Assembly: GCF_038502225.1 (NCBI RefSeq)
Contig: NC_091301.1
Span: 24,154,508-24,218,507 of the forward strand
Reading direction: 5' to 3'
Length of the DNA: 64,000 nucleotides
From: Cherax quadricarinatus
Lineage: Eukaryota; Arthropoda; Malacostraca; Decapoda; Parastacidae
Shown in pieces: positions 56,790 to 64,000 of the stretch; the stretch's first letter is position 1; each line of letters opens with the position of its first letter. Position numbers and translations under genes: made by a program. Under the pieces are notes generated by a model, which had not been told where the DNA came from, did no database searches, and saw nothing but the letters and a program-made list of their open reading frames with translations.

Positions 56790-57470
56790 TGCCTTTCAGC
56801 TCAAATCTCAGGTCTTTTGTTCTTGACGGCGTCAGATTTCGGCGTCAGGTCAAAACACGTGGTGTACACCCCCATTGTGGGGGGTGCTTTGAGGACCATA
56901 TAAGCCCAAGGAACAGCTGAGCAAAGAGAGTTGAGCGGAGCTCTGGCCTGTGTGCAGAGCTCGGGAGAAGGCTGCTGGAGAATCTCTGGAGGAGAGACTG
57001 TTGGAGACATTGGGCAGAGTACTGGCTTGGAGCAGTGCTCGTGCTGTGTAGGTCTTGGGACCTGTGGCTAGAGTCTTAGTTCCTGTGGTGAACTGTCCTC
57101 TGAGCTATATTGTAAGTTATATTCTGTTTCGTTCTTGTCTCACTGCTTATGTGTACCACCCTCGTTTCTCAAACCATTAGTGTTCTCCTGATCCCAAGTA
57201 TGTTATTGTACAAGGACTTAATAATCAACTGTGTTTGAGTGGAATAGTAATATTCACTGTCCCCGTTATTTATTTATTCTTTTATTCATTATTTTATTTC
57301 AAGTAGTGAGAGGGTGAGTAATGTGGTGGTAGGGATAATGAGAGGTGATGGTCCAGTTGTAGTGACCACACATTACCTCCGCTAATCACTCAACTCACTT
57401 CTGCTTACTCCTCCTGATTACTCCGTTATTCCTCAATTATCCATACATTCCATACCCTCCTACATGACGC
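56790..57470 (+). mobile_element. Large inverted repeat, right arm with TATA-like box
   Basis: Contains CTCAGGTCTTTTGTTCTTGA, AAAACACGTGGTGTACAC, the TATA-like ATATAAG at 56898-56904, then a segment homologous to the left arm. The order (TATA-like box, ~400 bases, T-rich end) and non-coding nature would fit a long terminal repeat or another promoter-bearing repeat end. I see no primer-binding site or retroviral-type coding sequence, so this is inference. Confidence 0.55.
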
Positions 57471-57722
57471 CCAGAGCTCTGCACACAGGCCAGAGCTCGG
57501 TCAGAATCTCCCCTCTAGCTGTTTCCCAGAGCTTATATGGTCCTTAAAGCACCCCCTATCCTCCAGGTTTTGGGGTTCACCCTTCCCCCCCACGAGGCGT
57601 ACACCACGTGTTTTCACACCATGGGTAGAATTGTCCAGAGTCTCTAACCACTCCTTACTGTCGCCATTAAGAACAAAAGACCTGAGACTTACGGAGCCAT
57701 GCATCTTCCAACACTTCCCTGC
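57470..57722 (-). mobile_element. Third copy of the promoter-like segment
   Basis: The minus strand repeats CTCAGGTCTTTTGTTCTTAA, AAAACACGTGGTGTACGC, AAGGACCATATAAGCTC and GAGCTCTGGCCTGTGTGCAG in the order of 56810-56955. Only the upstream part of the element is present, inverted relative to the right arm. Confidence 0.65.
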
Positions 57723-57929
57723 CAAGGCAAGGAGTGTGGCAATTTACACGGGTTGGTGAGGTCAGCCTGTGACTTCAGTTGACCTACATCACATCTTCAT
57801 AACCACTCATGTGTGTTCATAGCCACTCAGATGTGCTCATAGCCACTCTGAGTGCCGTGTTACATAATGTTTGGTGGCTGTGAGTGGCGAGTATTGCCTT
57901 CAAAACCAGGGAAACTTGTCCTCAGGCTG

Positions 57930-58170
57930 GGCTACACGGGTAGAACTACCTCAGGCAGGTCTACAGGGGGAGAACTACCTCAGGCAGGGCTACAAGGGTA
58001 GAACTACCTCAGGCAGGGCTACAAAGGTAGAACGACCTCAGGCAGGGCTACAAGCGTACAAGAGCCACATCAGGCAAGGCTACAAGGGTAGAACTACCTC
58101 AGGCAGGGCTACAAGCATACAAGAGCCACATCAGGCAGGGCTACAAGGGGTGGAACTCTTGAAACCGGTC
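57930..58170. repeat. 29-bp minisatellite derived from a LINE 3' end
   Basis: About eight units of ACCTCAGGCAGGGCTACAAG plus GGTAGAACT, two with an inserted CATACAAGAGCC-type segment. The last unit leads into GGAACTCTTGAAACCGGTCA, the LINE-A-like 3' tail found at 36700 (CTCAAGCAGGGATGCGAGGG, then GTAGAACTCTCG). One tail segment appears to have been amplified. Confidence 0.75.
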
Positions 58171-58425
58171 ACAGGCATGCCACTCACAATGCCGTATTTT
58201 ATAATAATATGAAAACAAAGTCACTTAGTGGTATGAGAAGCGTACAAAGGTTGTGTTGTGGGTGCATTGTGGTGGAGGAGGAGACTGTCGCTAAGGTCGA
58301 GGAGCCGCTGCTAGCTGCAGCTACTCTCGCCCTTAACGACTCGCCTCTCACACACTCATGACTACTCTGATGGAGAAATTACAATTTATCCAGGCGATCG
58401 TTGTATTGCGGACTTTATATTATAG
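58171..58425. other. Unassigned spacer
   Basis: No recognised feature. Confidence 0.3.
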
Positions 58426-58439
58426 GTGGGGGGAGTACG

Positions 58440-60528
58440 GGAGTGATGCACCCCTTGAAGAATGGGGTAGGGGTGATGCACCCTTTGAAGAATGGGGTAG
58501 GGGTGATGCACCCTTTGAAGAATGGGGTAGGGGTGATGCACCCCTTGAAGAATGGGGTAGGGATGATGCACCCCTTGAAGAATGGGGTAGGGGTGATGCA
58601 CCCCTTGAAGAATGGGGTAGGGGTGATGCACCCCTTGAAGAATGGGGTAGGGGTGATGCACCCCTTGAAGAATGGGGTAGGGGTGATGCACCCCTTGAAG
58701 AATGGGGTAGGGGTGATGCACCCCTTGAAGAATGGGGTAGGGGTGATGCACCCCTTGAAGAATGGGGTAGGGGTGATGCACCCCTTGAATGGGGTAAGGG
58801 TGATGCACCCTTTGAAGAATGGGGTAGGGGTGATGCACCCCTTGAAGAATGGGGTAAGGGTGATGCACCCCTTGAAGAATGGGGTAGGGGTGATACACCC
58901 CTTGAAGAATGGGATAGGGGTGATGCGCCCCTTGAAGAATGGTGTAGGGGTGATGCACCCCTTGAAGAATGGGATAAGGGTGATGTACCCCTTGAAGAAT
59001 GGGATAAGGGTGATGCACCCCTTGAAGAATGGGGTAGGGGTGATGTACCCCTTGAAGAATGGGGTAAGGGTGATGCACCCCTTGAAGAATGGGGTAGGGG
59101 TGATGCACCCCTTGAAGAATGGGGTAGGGGTGATGCACCCCTTGAAGAATGGGGTAGGGATGATGCACCCCTTGAAAAATGGGGTAGGGGTGATGCACCC
59201 CTTGAAGAATGGGATAGGGGTGATGCACCCTTTGAAGAATGGGATAGGGGTGATGCACCCTTTGAAGAATGGGGTAGGGGTGATGCACCCCTTGAAGAAT
59301 GGGGTAGGGGTGATGCACCCCTTGAAGAATGGGGTAGGGGTGATGCACCCCTTGAAGAATGGGATAAGGGTGATGCACCCCTTGAAGAATGGGGTAAGGG
59401 TGATGCACCCCTTGAAGAATGGGGTAGGGGTGATGCACCCCTTGAAGAATGGGGTAGGGGTGATGCACCCCTTGAGGAATGGGGTAGGGGTGATGCACCC
59501 CTTGAAGAATGGGATAAGGGTGATGTACCCCTTGAAGAATGGGATAAGGGTGATGCACCCCTTGAAGAATGGGGTAGGGGTGATGTACCCCTTGAAGAAT
59601 GGGGTAAGGGTGATGCACCCCTTGAAGAATGGGGTAGGGGTGATGCACCCCTTGAAGAATGGGGTAGGGGTGATGCACCCCTTGAAGAATGGGGTAGGGG
59701 TGATGCACCCCTTGAAGAATGGGGTAGGGATGATGCACCCCTTGAAAAATGGGGTAGGGGTGATGCACCCCTTGAAGAATGGGATAGGGGTGATGCACCC
59801 TTTGAAGAATGGGGTAGGGGTGATGCACCCCTTGAAGAATGGGGTAGGGGTGATGCACCCCTTGAAGAATGGGATAAGGGTGATGCACCCCTTGAAGAAT
59901 GGGGTAGGGGTGATGCACCCCTTGAAGAATGGGGTAGGGGTGATGCACCCCTTGAAGAATGGGGTAGGGGTGATGCACCCCTTGAAGAATGGGGTAGGGA
60001 TGATGCACCCCTTGAAGAATGGGGTAGGGGTGATGCACCCCTTGAAGAATGGGGTAGGGGTGATGCACCCCTTGAAGAATGGGGTAGGGGTGATGCACCC
60101 CTTGAAGAATGGGGTAGGGGTGATGCACCCCTTGAAGAATGGGGTAGGGGTGATGCACCCCTTGAAGAAGAATGGGGTAGGGGTGATGCACCCCTTGAAG
60201 AATGGGGTAGGGGTGATGCACCCCTTGAAGAATGGGGTAGGGGTGATGCACCCCTTGAAGAATGGGGTAGGGGTGATGCACCCCTTGAAGAATGGGGTAG
60301 GGGTGATGCACCCCTTGAAGAATGGGGTAGGGGTGATGCACCCCTTGAAGAATGGGGTAGGGGTGATGCACCCCTTGAAGAATGGGGTAGGGGTGATGCA
60401 CCCCTTGAAGAATGGGGTAGGGGTGATGCACCCCTTGAAGAATGGGGTAGGGGTGATGCACCCCTTGAAGAATGGGGTAGGGGTGATGCACCCCTTGAAG
60501 AATAGGGTAGGGGTGATGCACCCCTTGA
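58440..60528. repeat. 30-bp satellite (~70 units)
   Basis: The unit is GATGCACCCCTTGAAGAATG plus GGGTAGGGGT. Indels are rare: a 3-base loss at about 58790 and a 3-base gain at about 60170, both preserving frame, as do all whole units because 30 is divisible by 3. Open frames exist in several registers (10-residue repeats GDAPLEEWGR, GVMHPLKNGV, and HHPYPILQGV on the minus strand). Substitutions show no preference for synonymous sites in any of them, so I treat all as artefacts. Confidence 0.95.
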
Positions 60529-60534
60529 AGAGAG

Positions 60535-60862
60535 GAATATTATTTACACTCCTTTTGAAGAGACGTGTAGGGGTTATACCTCACTTAAGGAGACGTGTAG
60601 GGGTTATACCTCACTTAGGGAGACGTGTAGGGGTTATACCTCACTTAAGGAGACGTGTAGGGGTTATACTCTATTTAAGGAGACGTGTAGGGGTTATATT
60701 CTACTTAAGGAGACGTGTAGGAGTTATACTCCACTTAAGGAGACGTGTAGGGGTTATACTCTACTTAAGGAGACGTGTAGGGGTTATACTTTACTTAAGG
60801 AGACGTGTAGGGGTTATACTCCACTTAAGGAGACGTGTAGGGGTTATACTCTACTTACGGAT
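60535..60862. repeat. 30-bp satellite, diverged second block (~11 units)
   Basis: The unit is AGGAGACGTGTAGGGGTTAT plus ACTCCACTTA. Same period and partly alignable (GTAGGGGTTATAC with GTAGGGGTGATGC) to the preceding array, so probably a sister block of common origin. Confidence 0.9.
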
Positions 60863-60893
60863 TTGAGCTTTAGGGATGATACGCTCCTTTTAT

Positions 60894-61255
60894 ACAGGGC
60901 CCACAAAAACACTCCCTGATTTCAAACAGGAATAGCATGTAACTTTGTTGTAATAATCTTTCACAGTTAGTAGCTTCAGATGCAGGATTTCATTCAGTTT
61001 CATGTGGTATCGGGTACCATTAAAGGCACTCAATGTGCGCCCCTCTGGTTGCTCGGCAAACATCGATGCCATAGTCCAGTTCGGTCTAAACGCTCTGCAG
61101 CATAACTGGTGTTATCATGCGAACTGCTTCAGTGATCGAAATTTTCAGCTCCTCCAGGGTTGCAGGTAGTGGTGGTACGTAAACTGTGCTCTTCACGTAC
61201 CCCCAAAGAAATAAGTCACAAACAGTTAGGTCCGGTGACCTCTGCAAGGTGAGAT
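60894..61255 (-). pseudogene. Mariner-like transposase C-terminal fragment
   Basis: The minus strand reads QRSPDLTVCDLFLWGYVK (SPDL, normally holding the third catalytic Asp), then STVYVPPLPATLEELK, ITPVMLQSV and a tail with RGAHIECL. The 3' end matches the arms at 9126-9677 (CACAAAAACACTCCCTGA). A frame break lies near 61090. Truncated upstream at about 61250, where a GAGATG repeat begins. Confidence 0.78.
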
Positions 61256-61365
61256 GACCGGTGATATGACAGGTGAGATGATCGGTGATATGCTAAATGA
61301 CATGAGTTGGTATGACAGGTGAGATGAGAGGTGGTATGACGGGTGAGATGAGAGGTAACAGGTAC
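61250..61365. repeat. GGTGAGATGA short repeat
   Basis: Five or six imperfect units of GGTGAGATGA and GGTATGACGGGTGAG, beginning exactly where the transposase fragment ends. Confidence 0.65.
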
Positions 61366-61845
61366 CTCCACTCTTGTGAGCGTGGTGGTACTGCCTACCT
61401 AGTGATCTGGGCTGACCAGACTCTCCTGTTTATAGCCTAATCCGTCAGTCTGTGTTTATTGCATATAGTTCGACGTAAGCACCACAACCTTGATGGTCAG
61501 GAACCTGTGGAGTTGCTGGGAAATGGGTTATGTAAGTAGAGCATTGTTATGGAAGATGTAAGAGGGAAAATGTGGCAGTGGTTGTGAGAGTGAGAGGAGT
61601 GGGTGGCAAGGCTTGGGAAACGGATAGAATTTAAATGATCATCATTATGTACATTGTATTGTGCAGTTACTTTTTACCTAAGACTTGGATACTTTCATCA
61701 AGGCTAGAAGCGTTGCCTGGTGAGAATGTCTCACACATTTTGCATAGTGTCTCACATTTTCACAGAAAAATTCAAGGATGCAACCTACACCAGTATAACA
61801 TCCGGTGCCGGTTCTTACTGCAGAGCAAGAGCAGCGTGGGTGTTA
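61366..61845. other. Unassigned spacer
   Basis: No recognised feature. Confidence 0.3.
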
Positions 61846-61849
61846 GGAA

Positions 61850-62010
61850 GCTTGTACCTGTGACCGGTTCCAAGGGCGCTTCTAACCCTGCAGCTAGGCC
61901 TCAATCCAGGCTTCCTGTTGACCGCCTGGTTAAGCAGGCTGTTTGTTCCAGCATCGTAGGCTCCGAAATCCGTCATAACCTGACTAATCCAGCACTTGTA
62001 TCAGGAAACT
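61850..62010 (-). pseudogene. Decayed LINE 3' fragment
   Basis: The minus strand has LEQTACLTRRSTGSLD and GLEAPLEPVTGTS-like sequence. The nucleotide tail GGAACCGGTCACAGGTACAA matches the LINE-A-like 3' ends. Confidence 0.5.
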
Positions 62011-62693
62011 GTTTCGCTTCTTAAAAACCCTGTTTTCTTTCCTGTAATTCTGATATCTGTTGGTGACCTGTTGAAGAGTGTTTAGCCACGGATGTTGATT
62101 GCTGTCTAATTGTACTCACGATATTCTTTGCTCTTCACTAAATTTATTCCACACTTTCTGCCCATACATTTTGTTGGACCCCGGAATCAAACTCGGTATC
62201 TTTCGGCTAAGTGGAATGATTGGAAACGATGAATATGGCGCCATGTTAGAGTGGGTCGTGGGTGATGGTAATGTCTGGGTGTTTTATTAAAAATTGGTTA
62301 CATCTTTAGTGTGCTGCTGTTTTATTCTCTCTGATGGTTACATAGTGGATACAAAAGCTCGCTTTGTTCCTCTCTCATAATTCATCACACAGGATGGCTT
62401 TCGAATATCAGGTAATGAAATGTTTCAGCCTGAGCTGGGAGACTTTGGGTTCAGTAGCTACGGCTCTTTCCAAGGTTTCTTCCCAGCAGATCTGGAGTTA
62501 CTAATGCTTGAGAATTATTATCTTTCAGTGTGGTCTATCCTTGACACATGGAAAATAGAATTTGATAGTGTAATAGGAGTAGAGAATGAGTGCTATCCCT
62601 TCTTGGTCCTTGGATGGTGATTGGAATGTCCAGCCCTTTTCTCCCACTTATTCTATCTTCCTCAATCGCAGTTTTTGCCTCTCTTTCTCTTTT

Positions 62694-62695
<2 letters not shown>
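62011..62695. other. Unassigned stretch
   Basis: Mixed AT-rich sequence. No convincing gene. Confidence 0.3.

Positions 62696-62698
<3 letters not shown>

Positions 62699-62748
<50 letters not shown>
62699..62748. repeat. (TC)n microsatellite
   Basis: Pure (TC)n apart from one T insertion. Ends exactly at the first base of the hammerhead element. Confidence 0.95.
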
Positions 62749-62750
<2 letters not shown>

Positions 62751-62900
62751 AGACACTGCAACACAAGGGTATCTTGGTACAGACCTACAATCAACTTCGA
62801 CAACCTCTACTAGTGAGAACGGCTGGATTTGAGAGGGACCTGACCTCCCAACATCTGAGTTCTTACCTCTTCTAGTGACCTACGTCTCACCTCTTGGCGC

Positions 62901-62908
62901 TATATAAG
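62901..62908 (+). promoter_or_regulatory. TATA-like box in the hammerhead repeat
   Basis: TATATAAG about 160 bases before the hammerhead-like motif, matching the box at 634-641 in a diverged copy. Confidence 0.4.
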
Positions 62909-63059
62909 GCTCCATCCTGTCACTTCATCTCCATATTGTTTCATACTATGGAACAATGCTCTTCTCCAGACTGAGGGACTGACCACCTCAAAACTTTAAG
63001 GGTGATGGACTGATTACATCATCTTCAAGTATCTTCTGCTTCTATCAACTTTTCTGTAC

Positions 63060-63098
63060 TCGGCTGAAGAAGCCTACTGTGTAGGCGAAACGTTTCGA
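63060..63098 (+). ncRNA. Hammerhead-ribozyme-like motif (ACGU class, covarying helix II)
   Basis: Helix I TCGG (63060-63063) pairs with TCGA (63095-63098), with one G-U pair. Core CTGAAGA is at 63064-63070, with an extra A at 63071. Helix II is GCCTAC (63072-63077) with GTAGGC (63081-63086) and loop TGT. It is one pair longer than GCCAC/GTGGC of the other copies, with both strands changed together. GAAA is at 63087-63090. The palindrome ACGT is at 63090-63093, with cleavage expected after T63094. Confidence 0.58.
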
Positions 63099-63135
63099 AA
63101 TAAAGATACCTAACTGTTGCATATGTGTCTTACCT

Positions 63136-63560
63136 AACAACTCTTTCTCTCCCTCCTATGAATATATGCCATCCCGTCATTTTCCTTTTCATTATATGTT
63201 CCCCTTTAACGTGTTCTTGTCCATCTGCCCCTTCTCCTCTTCCTCTCTTCCTAAACACGGAACACGGAGCACACACATCAAGTCAGATTTTAAAAGAGGC
63301 CGGACATGACTCAGTGTGTTGAGAAGGACCTTCCAGTGGAAATGAAAAACTGACGTGTTTACACGGCGACTGCTGATGGCTGGGACGTTTTGTGTGGCGG
63401 TACGATCCTTGCTGTATGAAGCTTTGGACGTCTGCACACAGATAATATCTCTACAAAGGCTCGTCATGTTTATATGACGGTGAAGGTAAACCTCACGCTT
63501 GATTGCGATTTGCCCGTCTACCTTTTGACCTTTATGTAGAGCACCCAGGTCCATATAAAG
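63136..63560. other. Unassigned spacer
   Basis: No recognised feature. Confidence 0.3.
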
Positions 63561-63561
63561 G

Positions 63562-63665
63562 TACCGACGTCTGAAGTCTGGTTGACCAACCTGTCAAACA
63601 GAGAGGCCTGATCTGAAATCTTGTTGCTGGAGCGATGATCCCGAACCATCTCTAGGTAAACTACC
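63562..63665 (+). pseudogene. Decayed LINE-A subfamily 2, 3' end
   Basis: TCTGGTTGACCAACCTGTC, AGAGAGGCCTGATCTGAAAT and the tail CATCTCTAGGTAAACTACC correspond in order to the end of the family at 41744-41905 and 45752-45812. Strongly decayed. Confidence 0.45.
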
Positions 63666-63833
63666 ATTTGATCATTATGTACCGCACACTGGTTTTCATT
63701 TAAAGGTACAGATGTGTCTGACAGTGCCCTATGTAATAAGTAACTTTTATTCATTCGTGTGGAGGATATAGCATAGGTTAGTATATTCCTTATATGCATG
63801 ACTGTCCGTGAAACAGTAATTATATATATATAT

Positions 63834-63943
63834 AAAGCACCCTTCTGGCAAGACAGTGATGGAGTGAATGATGGTGAAAGTTTTTCTTTTTCAGGCCACC
63901 CTGCCTTGGTGGGAATCGGCCGGTGTGATAATAAAATAATAAT

Positions 63944-63945
<2 letters not shown>
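63834..63945 (+). pseudogene. LINE-B 3' end fragment
   Basis: AAAGCACCCTTCTGGCAAGA to GGGAATCGGCCGGTGTGATA, near identical to the 3' UTR at 30250-30345. Followed by an (AAT)-rich tail and (TA)n, so the insertion is truncated to its last ~110 bases. Confidence 0.85.

Positions 63946-64000
<55 letters not shown>
63946..64000. repeat. (TA)n microsatellite at window end
   Basis: Pure (TA)n running off the window. Confidence 0.97.

Larger units (their letters stand above)
62749..63135 (+). mobile_element. TATA/hammerhead repeat, diverged full-length copy
   Basis: Starts CAGACACTGCAACACAAGGG directly after (TC)n. TATATAAG is at 62901-62908, GACTGAGGGACTGACCACCTC corresponds to the GAGGGACTGATTACCTC block of the other copies, the hammerhead-like core is at 63060-63098, and the end is AATAAAGATACC then TGTTGCATATGTGTCTTA. 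It is clearly diverged from the copies near 0.2-0.8 and 10.2-10.6 kb, yet box, ribozyme core and 3' end are retained. Confidence 0.6.

Noticed and set aside
58358..60866. Possible repetitive secreted or structural protein with GDAPLEEWGR repeats
   Set aside because: Alternative frames are equally open, substitutions do not favour synonymous sites, and there is no signal peptide or splice signal.

Overview
This is a eukaryotic, repeat-dominated window in which I recognise no host protein-coding gene. The repeat content (non-LTR retrotransposons, tRNA-derived SINEs, very long (TA)n runs, dense minisatellites) suggests a large invertebrate genome. From my general memory of such repeats, a decapod crustacean of crayfish/lobster type is most likely. 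That taxonomic call is an inference, not a database result. Almost every long open frame is either a retrotransposon reverse transcriptase (RT) or an artefact of a tandem repeat with no stops.

Layout. 0-11 kb: fragments of Jockey/CR1-like LINEs ('LINE-A') on both strands; one long zinc-finger-ended LINE ('LINE-D', minus, 5.47-8.1 kb); a folded-back mariner-like transposase end (9.13-9.68 kb); and a small repeat family carrying a TATA-like box and a hammerhead-ribozyme-like core (0.19-0.81 kb and 10.22-10.65 kb). 11.4-19.9 kb: three large satellites in a row (20/40-bp, 26-bp and 61-bp units). 20-31 kb: decayed LINE-A, two copies of an RTE-like LINE ('LINE-B') nested in LINE-A, (TA)n and (CA)n microsatellites with MITE-like elements inside them, and a 17/26/28-bp satellite. 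31-41 kb: 23-bp, 15-bp, 22-24-bp and 16-bp satellites. 41-49 kb: LINE debris, a 19-bp array split by a SINE and by a possible Harbinger-derived fragment, 28-bp and 58-bp arrays, and a third LINE type ('LINE-C'). 49-55 kb: (TA)n arrays holding a SINE, a palindrome, two more hammerhead-like motifs and three MITE copies, then a decayed LINE-A. 55-64 kb: an inverted, possibly LTR-derived repeat, a minisatellite apparently grown from a LINE 3' end, a 30-bp satellite of about 70 units, a second mariner fragment, a fourth TATA/hammerhead element, and a LINE-B 3' end.

The most interesting signal is a set of hammerhead-ribozyme-like motifs (core CUGANGA, helix II, GAAA) at about 254, 758, 10267, 50051, 51358 and 63060. 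In each the helix III strand is a short palindrome (ACGU, AGGCCU or AGUACU), as expected of ribozymes that act as dimers. Helix II covaries between copies. One copy has a head-to-tail junction, and a second partial unit begins within a few bases of the predicted cleavage site. This points to Penelope-like or retrozyme-like non-coding retroelements. No protein-coding Penelope partner was seen here.

How the parts act together: this looks like a graveyard in which LINE RTs supply retrotransposition activity, SINEs and hammerhead elements are candidate non-autonomous users of such machinery, and (TA)n tracts and minisatellites act as landing sites or as by-products of insertion.
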